From an uncultured Clostridia bacterium (GTDB taxonomy: Bacteria; Bacillota; Clostridia; Oscillospirales; Acutalibacteraceae), in contig CALWPT010000032.1 in the NCBI GenBank assembly GCA_944383495.1, forward strand, positions 1 to 64,000: a DNA stretch of 64,000 bases, in the 5' to 3' direction. The position numbers and the translations under genes were made by a program. Below, one piece after another: positions 39,087 to 47,943 of this stretch; position 1 is the first letter of the stretch, and each line of letters opens with the position of its first letter. The notes beneath the pieces are model-generated. The model did not search any database and was not told the origin of the DNA. It saw nothing but the letters and a program-made list of their open reading frames with translations.

Positions 39087-39395
39087 TTAAATTTTGACGC
39101 CAATGGCATCTCGAATATACCGTCGAATAGAACCTTTTGTGCGTCCCTCTGCGTGTCGGTCCGGAATTTCCACAATCAAAGGCCGGCGCAGATTCAGTTT
39201 CATTTCATAAACGATGTCAGGACACAAAGGCACCAGCCGTTCTGTAATCAGCACAACTCCGATTTCTTCATCCGCCAGCGCTTGGCGAAGGGCATCCTTA
39301 ACGCCGTCGGCTTCATGGGTCAGCACTCCGTCAATCCCGGCGAGGCGCATGCCCATAATGGTATCATGGTTATCGCTGATGAGCATAAAACGCAT
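39087..39395 (-). CDS. ntpF: V/A-type ATPase subunit F
   Basis: This 102-residue small rotor subunit attaches to subunit D. The Rossmann-like start MRFMLISDNHDTIMGMRLAG (residues 1-20) and the later EEIGVVLITE segment are typical. GGGGAGGAA lies upstream of the ATG at 39395. The proteolipid gene ends only 22 bases before this start, so the long in-frame extension upstream is not real. Confidence 0.93.
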   Translation of the reverse strand: MRFMLISDNHDTIMGMRLAGIDGVLTHEADGVKDALRQALADEEIGVVLITERLVPLCPDIVYEMKLNLRRPLIVEIPDRHAEGRTKGSIRRYIRDAIGVKI

Positions 39396-39417
39396 ACCGG
39401 ATTCCTCCCCAACCAGT

Positions 39418-39867
39418 TTACAGCAAGATGATGACGAAGGAAACCACGACGCCGTAAATACCCATGGTTTCACCCAGCGCACAGAAGGTCAGCGCCTTAC
39501 CAAAGGTTTTGGGATCCTCGGAAACCGCGCCGATTGCGGCAGGCGCGCCGCTGGCGAGGGCAATGCCGCCGCCAATGGCGCCAAGGCCCGTGCTCAGACC
39601 GGCCGCCAGATACACAAGCCCGTTTTTCTCGGCCGGCTGCGCGGCGGAGGCTTCTTCCGGCGCAGGAGCGGGATCACCGGCAGCAGCGGAAGCCATCATG
39701 GAAAAGCCCAGGCACATAACCAGCATAGCGCCCAACACAACCAGATGTCGGATAAAAGCCTTCTTGCCGCTTCCGGTTTTTTTCATTCTGCGAACGCCGG
39801 CCCATACCGCAACACCCACTGCAGCCAGGGGAAAAACAACACCGGCAATCATAATCAACGCATTCAT
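39418..39867 (-). CDS. ntpK: V/A-type ATPase proteolipid subunit K (c-ring) with N-terminal extension
   Basis: This 149-residue ring subunit carries one c-type hairpin in its C-terminal half (about 85-149). The ion-binding Glu is in ALGETMGIYG on the last helix. The N-terminal 80 residues add one or two hydrophobic helices (about 3-25 and 40-62) and an Ala/Pro-rich linker. This is longer than a single-hairpin proteolipid, and only one carboxylate hairpin is present. I see no glutamine in the first helix at the place used for Na+ in characterised rings, so ion specificity is open. Confidence 0.92.
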   Translation of the reverse strand: MNALIMIAGVVFPLAAVGVAVWAGVRRMKKTGSGKKAFIRHLVVLGAMLVMCLGFSMMASAAAGDPAPAPEEASAAQPAEKNGLVYLAAGLSTGLGAIGGGIALASGAPAAIGAVSEDPKTFGKALTFCALGETMGIYGVVVSFVIILL

Positions 39868-39932
39868 TTAACTCAACCTCCGTAAGCTTATATAATTGTG
39901 AATTGTATATTCAGCGGCCTCGCCGCAGGATA

Positions 39933-41867
39933 TCACTGTTTTGGCCCGTCAATGGTGGCGGGCTCAAAGGGCTGTCCTTCACCCTCGTAGAACCGGGAGA
40001 ACATTTCATAGAATTCCAGTCTCAGGGACTGGATCCCAACCAGCAGGCCTTCCAGCACAATGACAAAAACGTTTCCCAAAACCAGAATGATCACGCCGCC
40101 CACGCCGCCGATCATTTCAAAGAAGGTGACAAATACCATCATCAGAACAGCGTGCACCAGAACAAACGCGCCGATTCGAAGGAAGGAAACCGTGTTGGTT
40201 ACATAGCTGATCAGGGTTTCAAACAATTCGAACACGCCTTGCAGACAAAACTCCCCGATGCTATCGGGATGGTAAGGCTTTTTTTCCACCCACCCGCCAA
40301 GGAACGGTTCAAAAAACATAAGAATCAAGGGTAACGCAATGCCAAGCAGAACAATATACAGCCGGGCGGACGCCAGAACCGGTACAAACAAACTGCCGAC
40401 AATGGCGATGATCGAAAGGTAAACCAGAAGCCCTGCGATCCCGTTGGAACCGAACAACGCCTGCCCCAGCTGTCTTCGTTTAAAGCCGGCCACCACGCCT
40501 AGCACCAGTGCAAAAATCAGCATCACAACGCCCACGGCAATGGAAATCAATAATATCAAAGCAATATTATTCAGCAGCTGAAACGGTTTTCCGTCAGTGA
40601 AACCGATCATGCGGTACAGGGGGTCGAGCACATCCTCCAGGCCGAAAACACTGCCGAACAGCAGCCCGAAAATGGCGCCGGAAATACCGCACGGAATTAA
40701 AATCCGGCCCAGCCGCATTTTTTTCAGCTTCCACATCAGCCAGCCCGCCAGCGCCAGCACCAGGCCCTGGCCCACGTCGGCAAACATGACGCCGTACAGC
40801 AGCGTGTAGGTAACGGCAATAAACGGCGTGGGATCAAGCTCATTGTAAGAGGGAAGACCGAACATTTCCACATAGTATTCAAAGGATTTGAAAGGCCCTT
40901 TGTTTTTCAAGACCGTTGGCGGCTTCAGCTTTGACATGTTCTCCGGGTTTTCAATCTTATATTCAATCGCATCCACCTGATCCATGCAGTGGGCGAAGTG
41001 CTCCGACTGGGATTCCGGAATCCAGCCGATGAGCATAAACATATCATTGTACCGGGTACCAAAACGGCGAATTTCAAACGCCTCGAAAAACCGTTTCAAA
41101 TTGGTGTATACTACCTTCATGCGGTTTTCTTCTTTTTCTCGGTATTCTTGAATCTGTCCCTCTAACGCCTTGACTTTTTCTTTTGCCTGAGCCCGTTGGC
41201 GGTTCAGTTCCGCTACTGCGTCTTCAGGCGTTCCTACCGTGTCGGGAATGTGAAGCCGCTCAAAGAACAGGCTGGCGAAGATCTGATCCACTTGGTTTTT
41301 GTTATCCAGGGGAGCGACGTACATCCCCCAGTAATATTGGTTGTCCGTAGAACAGGGAAAAAAGAGAACGTAGGGATTCTCATTGTAAAACTGCAGCTTT
41401 TCATAGCTTTCAATGGGAAGCCTTCCAAACCGCACCTTAATATACCGGGAGGCGAACACCTCCGAAAGCTTAACGTTTAAGGAGGAAAAATGAGAAAGCT
41501 GGCCGGCAGCCTCCTCGTTGGTCTGAATTTCTTTTTCCGTTTCGGCTTTGGCCTGTGTCAAAGCGCCCAATTCCTCATTTACATGATCGACATACTCTAA
41601 AACGTCCTGTTCTTTCATGTGCGTATTTTCCGGATTTTCGCATACGGTTGGAACCCCTGCGCCCTCCATCAGATCGGTCAGCTTCTGCAATGGATCTGCG
41701 TAAGGATTTTCGTCGTTGATATGAACGAATCCCTTAAAGTCAGAGGTGAGCATTTGATCCGTCGCCTCCGGCTGAAAGCACCCGGAATCCAGATAGGCCT
41801 CGATGGCGTCGCCAAATTTTTCGTATTTGCCGATGACGCTGACAATTTTCATTTTCTGAACGGACAT
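39933..41867 (-). CDS. ntpI: V/A-type ATPase subunit I (membrane stator)
   Basis: This 644-residue protein forms the ion half-channels and anchors the peripheral stalks. A large soluble N-terminal domain (about 1-340, with coiled coils around 95-130 and 215-245) is followed by seven or eight membrane helices. The family signature around 350-372 includes YGVMFADVGQG. Arg-containing SFLRIGAFVLVHA near residue 560 fits the half-channel helix. GGCGGTGA precedes the ATG. It is next to C and K in the operon. Confidence 0.96.
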   Translation of the reverse strand: MSVQKMKIVSVIGKYEKFGDAIEAYLDSGCFQPEATDQMLTSDFKGFVHINDENPYADPLQKLTDLMEGAGVPTVCENPENTHMKEQDVLEYVDHVNEELGALTQAKAETEKEIQTNEEAAGQLSHFSSLNVKLSEVFASRYIKVRFGRLPIESYEKLQFYNENPYVLFFPCSTDNQYYWGMYVAPLDNKNQVDQIFASLFFERLHIPDTVGTPEDAVAELNRQRAQAKEKVKALEGQIQEYREKEENRMKVVYTNLKRFFEAFEIRRFGTRYNDMFMLIGWIPESQSEHFAHCMDQVDAIEYKIENPENMSKLKPPTVLKNKGPFKSFEYYVEMFGLPSYNELDPTPFIAVTYTLLYGVMFADVGQGLVLALAGWLMWKLKKMRLGRILIPCGISGAIFGLLFGSVFGLEDVLDPLYRMIGFTDGKPFQLLNNIALILLISIAVGVVMLIFALVLGVVAGFKRRQLGQALFGSNGIAGLLVYLSIIAIVGSLFVPVLASARLYIVLLGIALPLILMFFEPFLGGWVEKKPYHPDSIGEFCLQGVFELFETLISYVTNTVSFLRIGAFVLVHAVLMMVFVTFFEMIGGVGGVIILVLGNVFVIVLEGLLVGIQSLRLEFYEMFSRFYEGEGQPFEPATIDGPKQ

Positions 41868-41883
41868 GTTGTTTCACCGCCTT

Positions 41884-42930
41884 TCATTCAGAGGCTGCGA
41901 CCAGCAGCTTTCGAATTTCATCTGAGGATACGTGATACCGGATCCCCTCAATAATGTTGGTCACGTTTTCCACTTCCACTTCAAACAGTACCACTGTCGC
42001 CGCCATCACCACAGCCGGTTCTCCGGAGGTTCGCATCAGGCTGCGGCAATAATTAAATTGAAGACGCACGGCGGTTTCATCAATGGTTTCGTAGTTCATG
42101 CCTTTTTCCAGCCGTCCGTATCGGGTGCCGGCCAGTCGCTTTTGCATCTGGGGAGCGTCGGAGGAGGTCAGAAGTTCCTCCAATTCCGCCTTTTTCAGAT
42201 AATGACGAATATTGATCAGTTGAGCCCGGATCGCATCCACCGGCACATTGTAGTATAATTTAGCCCGGTAAATACGCCGAATATTGTCTAGCTCCGCCTT
42301 GAAAGCGATTAACCCTAGGAGCTTGTCTCGGGTTTTTCCAATAAAATTAATCCGCATAATTTCCATCGACCGGGAAATCAAATACCGATCCAGCGCTGCC
42401 TCAATATCTGCAAACTCCAGCGCCTGCCCATCCAAGGGTTCAAAGGGAGCCAAAATCCTGGAATAGGGAGTGTCCTTCAGTACATCCACTACCTGATGAA
42501 AGGTTTTGGCCTGGGACAACCCGATCAAGTTAAGGGATGTATGCTTGTTAAAAAAGCCCGGAAGCGCAAAAAGGTATTCCGAAGCCTTTCCCGCGTTAAA
42601 ATAACGGAGAAAATTCAAAAGCTCATCCACTTCTCCCCGCAGCAAAAGATACTCAAAATAATGCTCGCCGATAGATCGCTCAAATCGGCAGAGCTCAGCA
42701 AAATCTGCAAAGATCTTCCCCTTCAAAAGCGCCTCCAGGTTTCCCCGATGAACGGCGGATTCCTGAATTCCCTCCAATGCGGAGGAAAAATGAGTGTGGC
42801 TTTTTAAATAGCTCGCCACTTCCGCCACACTGCCGCATGACAGCAGCTCCCGATAATTCGATGGGGTCAGCCGCTTTCCATATTTTGCACGGGATTTGGT
42901 TAAAATCGCGTAGGCTGCCTGATTGGTCAA
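41884..42930 (-). CDS. ntpC: V/A-type ATPase subunit C (socket)
   Basis: This 348-residue alpha-helical subunit links the D/F shaft to the proteolipid ring. Three similar helical domains are expected. The N-terminal YGKRLTPSNYRELL and a KAELDNIRRIYRAK-like motif near residue 210 support the call. The start is TTG with AAAGGAGGGCGG upstream; no ATG of suitable position exists. It lies 17 bases upstream of subunit I. Confidence 0.92.
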   Translation of the reverse strand: MTNQAAYAILTKSRAKYGKRLTPSNYRELLSCGSVAEVASYLKSHTHFSSALEGIQESAVHRGNLEALLKGKIFADFAELCRFERSIGEHYFEYLLLRGEVDELLNFLRYFNAGKASEYLFALPGFFNKHTSLNLIGLSQAKTFHQVVDVLKDTPYSRILAPFEPLDGQALEFADIEAALDRYLISRSMEIMRINFIGKTRDKLLGLIAFKAELDNIRRIYRAKLYYNVPVDAIRAQLINIRHYLKKAELEELLTSSDAPQMQKRLAGTRYGRLEKGMNYETIDETAVRLQFNYCRSLMRTSGEPAVVMAATVVLFEVEVENVTNIIEGIRYHVSSDEIRKLLVAASE

Positions 42931-42969
42931 GAAAAACCGCCCTCCTTTCTTTTAAACCTCTGACGACGG

Positions 42970-43284
42970 TTATTCCATTAATGTCCGCTGCACAATTTGC
43001 TCTATCCATTCATCCCTGTGTTTAGCAAACCGGGTCTCCAAATTCTTTTTCAGCTTCTCATGCTGTTCTTCCTTTGCCGCAAGCTGCTGCTTGGCTTGTT
43101 CCTGCTCGGTGTGTTCCAACCGGGCAATGTGCTCTTGCGCATCTTTCATATACTGGTCGTGAATTTCCGCGGCCTGCTTGCCAATTTCCGACTGAGCCTT
43201 AATCCGGGCTTTTTCAGCGTCAGCCGTCATATTTCTCGCCTGGCGGTCAATTTCCAAGATCCGTTTGATCATATCCTCCATCAT
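42970..43284 (-). CDS. V/A-type ATPase G/H-like coiled-coil stalk subunit
   Basis: This 104-residue protein is almost wholly charged coiled coil (Glu, Lys, Gln, Arg) and is the first gene of the ATPase operon. Its size and place fit the G/H peripheral-stalk subunit that pairs with E, although coiled-coil sequence alone cannot prove it. The start is one of two adjacent ATGs with GGGAGGCGG upstream. A 41-codon in-frame extension with a hydrophobic stretch has no ribosome site and was excluded. Confidence 0.8.
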   Translation of the reverse strand: MMEDMIKRILEIDRQARNMTADAEKARIKAQSEIGKQAAEIHDQYMKDAQEHIARLEHTEQEQAKQQLAAKEEQHEKLKKNLETRFAKHRDEWIEQIVQRTLME

Positions 43285-43359
43285 GTCCGCCTCCCTGATT
43301 GTCGCGCCGTTTCCCGGACGCCCAAGAATAATAATTATAACCGCAAACAGCATAGCTAT

Positions 43360-43387
43360 ATAATAGCACGCTTGCCTCAAATTGCAA
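43360..43387 (-). promoter_or_regulatory. Candidate promoter of the V/A-ATPase operon
   Basis: On the minus strand TTGCAA and TATTAT are separated by 16 bases, about 80 bases upstream of the G/H-like gene. An AT-rich AATAATAATTATAA (43327-43340) just downstream partly resembles the Per-box-like palindrome found upstream of perR. Confidence 0.45.
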
Positions 43388-43500
43388 GAGCAATATTGCT
43401 CAAACATTGTTTCTGCTTTTCCACGAAAATAGGAAGAATTGTTATCAGGAATCCTATGAAAGTCAGAAACAATACTTTGATTTTCCTGTAGAAAAAAGGG

Positions 43501-43529
43501 TTGCTTTTTTACATTATTTATATTATTAT
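43501..43529 (+). promoter_or_regulatory. Candidate promoter of the Na/Pi cotransporter gene
   Basis: TTGCTT and TATTAT are separated by 17 bases, about 80 bases upstream of the start codon. Confidence 0.5.
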
Positions 43530-43538
43530 TAACCTTGT

Positions 43539-43564
43539 CTTAACAAAGCGGTCGTTTTGTTAAG
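43539..43564. promoter_or_regulatory. Inverted repeat, candidate operator upstream of Na/Pi gene
   Basis: CTTAACAAA-N8-TTTGTTAAG has perfect nine-base arms. It lies just after the candidate promoter, about 44 bases before the ATG. The TTAACA core is like Pho-box half-sites, but here in inverted rather than direct orientation. Confidence 0.5.
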
Positions 43565-43607
43565 AGCGAAAAATGGAAATGTGCGGGTTTTCGAAAGAGG
43601 GAACAGA

Positions 43608-45221
43608 ATGCAGATTGACATGGTTGCGGTTTTGCTGGGACTGGCCGGTGGACTGGGATTATTCCTATTCGGTATGCGATTGATGAGCGAAGGGCTGGAG
43701 CTCGCCTCCGGGTCTAAGCTGCGCCGTCTGCTGGAGGTCTTGACCAGCAACCGATTGATCGGTGTTCTTGTCGGCTTGGCTGTGACAGCGGTTATTCAAA
43801 GCTCTTCTGCGACCACAGTTATGGTGGTTGGTTTTGTCAACGCAGGATTGATGAATCTGTCACAGGCCGTCGGCGTAATTATGGGCGCTAATATCGGCAC
43901 CACTGTTACCAGCGTTTTGGTTTCCATTAATCCAACGATGATCGCCCCGGCAGCGGTGCTGGGCGGCGTTGTGATGATCACATTTTTCAAAAAGAAAAAC
44001 GTTCAGCATATCGGGCAGATATTTGCGGGGCTTGGCATTTTGTTTATGGGACTGGATGCGATGTCCGGCGCTATGGAGCCCTTGCGCGATTTTGAGCCGT
44101 TTATCAATATTATGCAAGCATTCAGCGGCAATCCATTGCTGGCGATTTTGGCGGGCTTGGTGGTAACGGCCATCATTCAAAGCTCCTCTGCTTCCGTAGC
44201 GATTTTGCAGGCAATGGTGCTTTCCGGCTTGATTGGATTTAAAGGCGCGGTGTTTGTGCTTTTCGGGCAGAATATTGGCACCTGTGTCACCGCTATCCTT
44301 GCATCTATTGGAACCACGAAAACCGCCAAGCGCACCGCGGTGGTGCATCTTTTATTCAATGTGATTGGGGCGACGATTTTTTCGCTGGCAGCTTATTTCT
44401 TGCCCTTTGCCGAAACCATTGAAAAGTTCGTTCCTTTGGAGTGGCAAATTGCGGTGGCTCATATTATCTTCAATGTAGTGACAACGCTGCTGTTGCTCCC
44501 GTTTGCCAATGTTTTGGTACGGTTGGCCAATCTGATCGTACCTGGAAAGGACAAGCATACCGGCGCGCTGCGGCTGGAGTATTTGGATGCCCGGATCTTG
44601 AAAACACCCACCATTGCCGTTGCCCAGGCGTTGAAGGAAGTTGAGCGCATGGCGGTGCTGGCGCGGGAAAATATATCCCGCGCGGTGGATATGCTGCGGG
44701 AACCTTCGCAAGATGCTATGAAGCGTCTGGAGGAAACGGAAAAGGCGATCAATTTTTTGAATCATCATATTACTGATTATCTGGTGAAAATCAATGCACT
44801 GGAACTTCAGGAAGCCGATTCCCAAATCATTGGCACTTTGTTTCATGTGGTAAACGATATTGAGCGGGTGGGCGACCATGCAGAGAACATTGCGGAGAAC
44901 GCCATGCAGAACAATGCAAGGCTTTCTTCTTTTGCATTAGATGAGATTTATAAAATGTTTGACAGCGTCATGTTCGTTTTTGATTCGGCGTTGGGGATGT
45001 TTCATAACCAGGTGTATAATAGTGAACTGGTGCAGGAAATCAATGCCACTGAGGAATCCATTGATGAAATGGCCAGATCGTTTCAGGAAAACAATGTTGC
45101 CCGTCTGAATCAGCATGCCTGCACCTCTCAGTCCAGCATGACATTTTACAATGTCATTTCCAATTTGGAACGGGTAGCCGATCATTCCACCAATATTGCT
45201 TATTCGGTCAACACGAAATGA
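43608..45221 (+). CDS. Na/Pi cotransporter family protein with PhoU-like domain
   Basis: This 537-residue protein has an N-terminal NptA/YjbB-like membrane domain with two inverted repeats, each carrying QSSSA (near residues 63 and 189). A C-terminal cytoplasmic PhoU-like helical domain (about 340-530) has ERVGDHAENI and ERVADHSTNI metal-binding motifs. It is expected to move phosphate with Na+, though some relatives act mainly in export or regulation. I chose the ATG at 43608, with AAAGAGGG upstream. It is divergent from the V/A-ATPase operon. Confidence 0.93.
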   Translation: MQIDMVAVLLGLAGGLGLFLFGMRLMSEGLELASGSKLRRLLEVLTSNRLIGVLVGLAVTAVIQSSSATTVMVVGFVNAGLMNLSQAVGVIMGANIGTTVTSVLVSINPTMIAPAAVLGGVVMITFFKKKNVQHIGQIFAGLGILFMGLDAMSGAMEPLRDFEPFINIMQAFSGNPLLAILAGLVVTAIIQSSSASVAILQAMVLSGLIGFKGAVFVLFGQNIGTCVTAILASIGTTKTAKRTAVVHLLFNVIGATIFSLAAYFLPFAETIEKFVPLEWQIAVAHIIFNVVTTLLLLPFANVLVRLANLIVPGKDKHTGALRLEYLDARILKTPTIAVAQALKEVERMAVLARENISRAVDMLREPSQDAMKRLEETEKAINFLNHHITDYLVKINALELQEADSQIIGTLFHVVNDIERVGDHAENIAENAMQNNARLSSFALDEIYKMFDSVMFVFDSALGMFHNQVYNSELVQEINATEESIDEMARSFQENNVARLNQHACTSQSSMTFYNVISNLERVADHSTNIAYSVNTK

Positions 45222-45302
45222 TAAGAAACTCGCGTCGTGCGCAATGCATTTGTTAGGTCAGCATTGTTAGCATGCCGCAATTTGGAATACGAAAAAAAAT
45301 CA

Positions 45303-45336
45303 GTGCTCCGGACGTTCCCGCCCGGAGCACCTTTTT
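45303..45336 (+). terminator. Terminator after the Na/Pi cotransporter gene
   Basis: GTGCTCCGG pairs with CCGGAGCAC and is followed by CTTTTT. It lies between the convergent cotransporter and SASP genes. Confidence 0.85.
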
Positions 45337-45348
45337 AGGAATTGCGAG

Positions 45349-45540
45349 TTATTTGAGGCCGTTTTCGTAAGCTTCGATCATTTTCTTGACCATCTGTCCA
45401 CCCACAGAACCAGCCTGGCGGGAGGTCAGGTCGCCGTTGTAACCGTTCTTCAGGTTAACGCCCACTTCGCTGGCCGCTTCCATCTTGAACTTGTCCATGG
45501 CTTCGCGAGCCTGAGGGACGTTGATTTTGTTGTTGCTCAT
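45349..45540 (-). CDS. Alpha/beta-type small acid-soluble spore protein
   Basis: This 63-residue spore DNA-protecting protein has the germination-protease site MEAASEVGV and the family C-terminal pattern LTSRQAGSVGGQMVKKMI. The ATG at 45540 has GAGGAGTGG upstream; the 15-codon in-frame extension is not family-like. A CATAATA on the minus strand (45586-45592) resembles a sigma-G -10 box, but no well-spaced -35 was found. Confidence 0.96.
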   Translation of the reverse strand: MSNNKINVPQAREAMDKFKMEAASEVGVNLKNGYNGDLTSRQAGSVGGQMVKKMIEAYENGLK

Positions 45541-45634
45541 TTCTTTTTCCACTCCTCTGTCTATAAAATAAATCAGCGTTTGCACTATTATGATGGGAAA
45601 AAGAATGCAAATTATAACCGAAAAATTTTGCCAG

Positions 45635-46177
45635 TTATATAGTCATTTCATATATTCTGCTTCCGCTTAAAAGCAGTACAGCGCAGCCGGCCATTAAAGC
45701 GTACTGGGAGACCGGTTTGCCGAATGAAACGGGAAATTCTCCGGCCTCCGATATTTGCCCTTGCAAATTTTCTAAATCTCGTTGCAGGCATATACAAGCG
45801 GAATTTTCACTAATGCTGGATAAGCTGAGAGTATCCCGTAAGGATAGGCCACAAGTGACGGCGGGCAGTTTCAGCCTTTGCAAAAGCTTCAATCCGTTTT
45901 CGCAGCCGGAATCCACAATGGCAGGATAATTGAGTGGGATAGATAAGCGGGCGAGAGGGGATACGTCCTGCTTTAAAATCAAAATACCCTTTCCGCCCTC
46001 TGCCGTGCAGCCCACCGGTGTTTCATATAAAAGAAATGTCAATTGTGCCTTTTCGCTTGGAATCAAGAGGTGATTTTTTTCTAAATGCAGACAGGAGCCT
46101 AAAGGTGATAAAATACGGGTCAGCTCCCGGACGAAGCGATTGTCGTCCGGCTTTCCATAAACGATGATTGGAACCAT
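45635..46177 (-). CDS. Conserved-looking hypothetical protein
   Basis: I do not recognise this 180-residue protein. It has a short N-terminal beta-strand-like start (MVPIIVYGK), a central region with AVTCGLSLRDTLSLSSIS and a hydrophobic stretch near the C-terminus (about 158-172). The AVTCGLS...SLSSI pattern looks like a nucleotide-binding or ligase-type fold, but I cannot place it. AGAGGGA precedes the ATG. It lies between the SASP gene and the rpmG operon. Confidence 0.7.
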   Translation of the reverse strand: MVPIIVYGKPDDNRFVRELTRILSPLGSCLHLEKNHLLIPSEKAQLTFLLYETPVGCTAEGGKGILILKQDVSPLARLSIPLNYPAIVDSGCENGLKLLQRLKLPAVTCGLSLRDTLSLSSISENSACICLQRDLENLQGQISEAGEFPVSFGKPVSQYALMAGCAVLLLSGSRIYEMTI

Positions 46178-46281
46178 TGCAAATCCCTCTTCTCATTATT
46201 CGCGCAGGTTTTCCATTAGTATGCGGCGGCTTGTGATATTTATGTGGTCAAAATGCTAAAAAGAGAGATAAGAAAAAGGGC

Positions 46282-46310
46282 TTGACAGCGGGTAAAAGCT
46301 ATGGTATCAT
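46282..46310 (+). promoter_or_regulatory. Promoter of rpmG-secE-nusG-rplK-rplA
   Basis: Perfect -35 TTGACA and -10 TATCAT boxes are separated by 17 bases, about 90 bases upstream of rpmG. Confidence 0.82.
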
Positions 46311-46399
46311 AATTTTACCTCTGGACGGGTCTTTTTTTTTGCGCCGATTTTGCCCGGTTGAGGGAGGCTAAATATTTCCGTAAAACGGGAGGTGCCGTC

Positions 46400-46549
46400 A
46401 TGAGAGTCAAAATTACCCTGGCTTGCACGGAATGCAAGCAACGCAATTACGACACAGTTAAAAACAAGAAGAACGATCCCGATCGGCTTGAGATGAACAA
46501 GTATTGCAGATTTTGCAGAAAGCACACGCTTCACAGGGAAACGAAATAG
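46400..46549 (+). CDS. rpmG: 50S ribosomal protein L33
   Basis: This 49-residue zinc-ribbon form of L33 carries CTEC and CRFC knuckles (the C+ paralogue type). Its place before secE-nusG is canonical. GGGAGGTG lies upstream of the ATG. It ends 12 bases before secE. Confidence 0.96.
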   Translation: MRVKITLACTECKQRNYDTVKNKKNDPDRLEMNKYCRFCRKHTLHRETK

Positions 46550-46561
46550 GGGGACGCGGGA

Positions 46562-47287
46562 ATGAAACAAATCAGTATGGTTCTAAGGGCGCTGTCCTGC
46601 GCTGCGGCCGCTGTTGTGATTGCCATGTTCCTTTTCGATTTCATTACGGTGACGTCGGCGGCGGGGCAGAGCTATGGCATGACCGGCCTGGAGATGTGCT
46701 TTGGTACCAGTCAGACCATTGGCGATGCGGCGATGCAAACGGCGAAATCCGCTAAGTACCTGTTTGCCTTGATTCTCAGCCTGCTTGGGCTGGTGACCGC
46801 CGCTCTTTCTTATAAATTTAAGGGCGCTGGTATTACGTCGGCCGCGTTTCAGCTGGCGTCGGGTATAGCGTTTCTTGTTTATTTTTGCAATCCGATCCAC
46901 AGGTTCGCGGATCTTCGTCCCTTTACGTATGGCGCAACGGATCAGGGACTTAAAATCGCATCTGTTCGATTCGAATTATTTTTTATCATTGCCCTTGCTG
47001 CCGCCATCGCGGGTTTTGTCTTTATCACGGCGGCTGTGCTGATTGGCGATAAGGCGGAAGCGTTGGCTTCCAATGGCGCCAGGAAAACCATTCCCCAAAG
47101 GATTGGCCGCTGGTTTAAGGGGATTATCGGCGAAATCAAAAAAATTGTTTGGCCGGGTAAAAACACCGTCTTTAAAAACACGGTGGTTGTGCTGACGATG
47201 TGCCTGATTATCGGTGCGTTTATATGGATTGTGGACTTCGGCTTTGCAAAGCTGCTTGGTTTGATTTTGGGCGGTATTGATCTGTAA
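46562..47287 (+). CDS. secE: SecE translocase subunit fused to a four-helix N-terminal membrane domain
   Basis: The C-terminal 60 residues (about 181-241) are a typical SecE: the amphipathic helix with EIKKIVWPGK near residue 191, then one membrane helix (about 205-230). SecE is essential for the SecYEG channel. The 180 residues before it are unusual: four hydrophobic helices (about 7-30, 66-86, 91-108 and 136-162) with no recognised family. The ATG has GGGGGACG upstream and lies 12 bases after rpmG. I see no in-frame start just before the SecE core, so the fusion appears real. The extra domain could be a membrane partner that co-folds with SecE. Confidence 0.9.
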   Translation: MKQISMVLRALSCAAAAVVIAMFLFDFITVTSAAGQSYGMTGLEMCFGTSQTIGDAAMQTAKSAKYLFALILSLLGLVTAALSYKFKGAGITSAAFQLASGIAFLVYFCNPIHRFADLRPFTYGATDQGLKIASVRFELFFIIALAAAIAGFVFITAAVLIGDKAEALASNGARKTIPQRIGRWFKGIIGEIKKIVWPGKNTVFKNTVVVLTMCLIIGAFIWIVDFGFAKLLGLILGGIDL

Positions 47288-47313
47288 AAATTCGTTGCCT
47301 GGGGGTTTACAAC

Positions 47314-47835
47314 ATGTCAGAGGCAAAATGGTATGTGGTGCACACGTACTCCGGTTACGAAAACAAAGTTGCTGATAATTTGAGAAAGATAGTGGAGAAC
47401 CGCAAACTCCAGGATTGGATCGCCGACGTGAAGGTCCCCACGGAAATTGTGGAGGAAATCAAGGATGGGGCGAAAAAAGAAGTTGAACGTAAGTTGTTTC
47501 CCGGCTATGTGCTGGTGAAAATGGTGTTGACTGACGACAGCTGGTTTGTGGTTCGCAATACCCGTGGCGTGACTGGGTTTGTGGGCGCCGTTTCTACGGA
47601 TCCTATGCCTTTGTCTGATAAAGAGGTAGAGGCGTTAGGCGTAGAAAAGCGGGAAGTGATCGTCAACTATGATGTTGGCGACAATGTGAAGATCGTCGAT
47701 GGTCCTCTGGAGGGATTTATGGGCATCGTCGAGGAATTGGACGCGGCGAAGGATCATGTTCGCGTCATGATTTCCATGTTTGGCCGGGAAACTCCTGTTG
47801 AGCTTCAGCTGGATCAGGTGGAAATTGTATCATAA
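47314..47835 (+). CDS. nusG: Transcription termination/antitermination factor NusG
   Basis: This 173-residue protein has an N-terminal NGN domain (start AKWYVVHTYSGYE, about 5-17, and KLFPGYVLVKM near 55) and a C-terminal KOW domain (VKIVDGPLEGFMG near 125). It links RNA polymerase to Rho or the ribosome. CTGGGGG precedes the ATG. It follows secE by 26 bases in the standard order. Confidence 0.97.
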   Translation: MSEAKWYVVHTYSGYENKVADNLRKIVENRKLQDWIADVKVPTEIVEEIKDGAKKEVERKLFPGYVLVKMVLTDDSWFVVRNTRGVTGFVGAVSTDPMPLSDKEVEALGVEKREVIVNYDVGDNVKIVDGPLEGFMGIVEELDAAKDHVRVMISMFGRETPVELQLDQVEIVS

Positions 47836-47943
47836 GGTTATAAACGCATTGCGTTTGTAATGGGGACGGTTGGCCGTCCCTGTGGGAGGAGCCGGTAAAG
47901 GACGGCTCCGCAATTGAACCACGATTATTTGGAGGTGCAAACA

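Noticed and set aside
46562..47100. SecE fusion as two separate genes with a missed start
   Set aside because: The frame is continuous and no in-frame start codon with a ribosome site precedes the SecE core; the upstream ATG has a good site.
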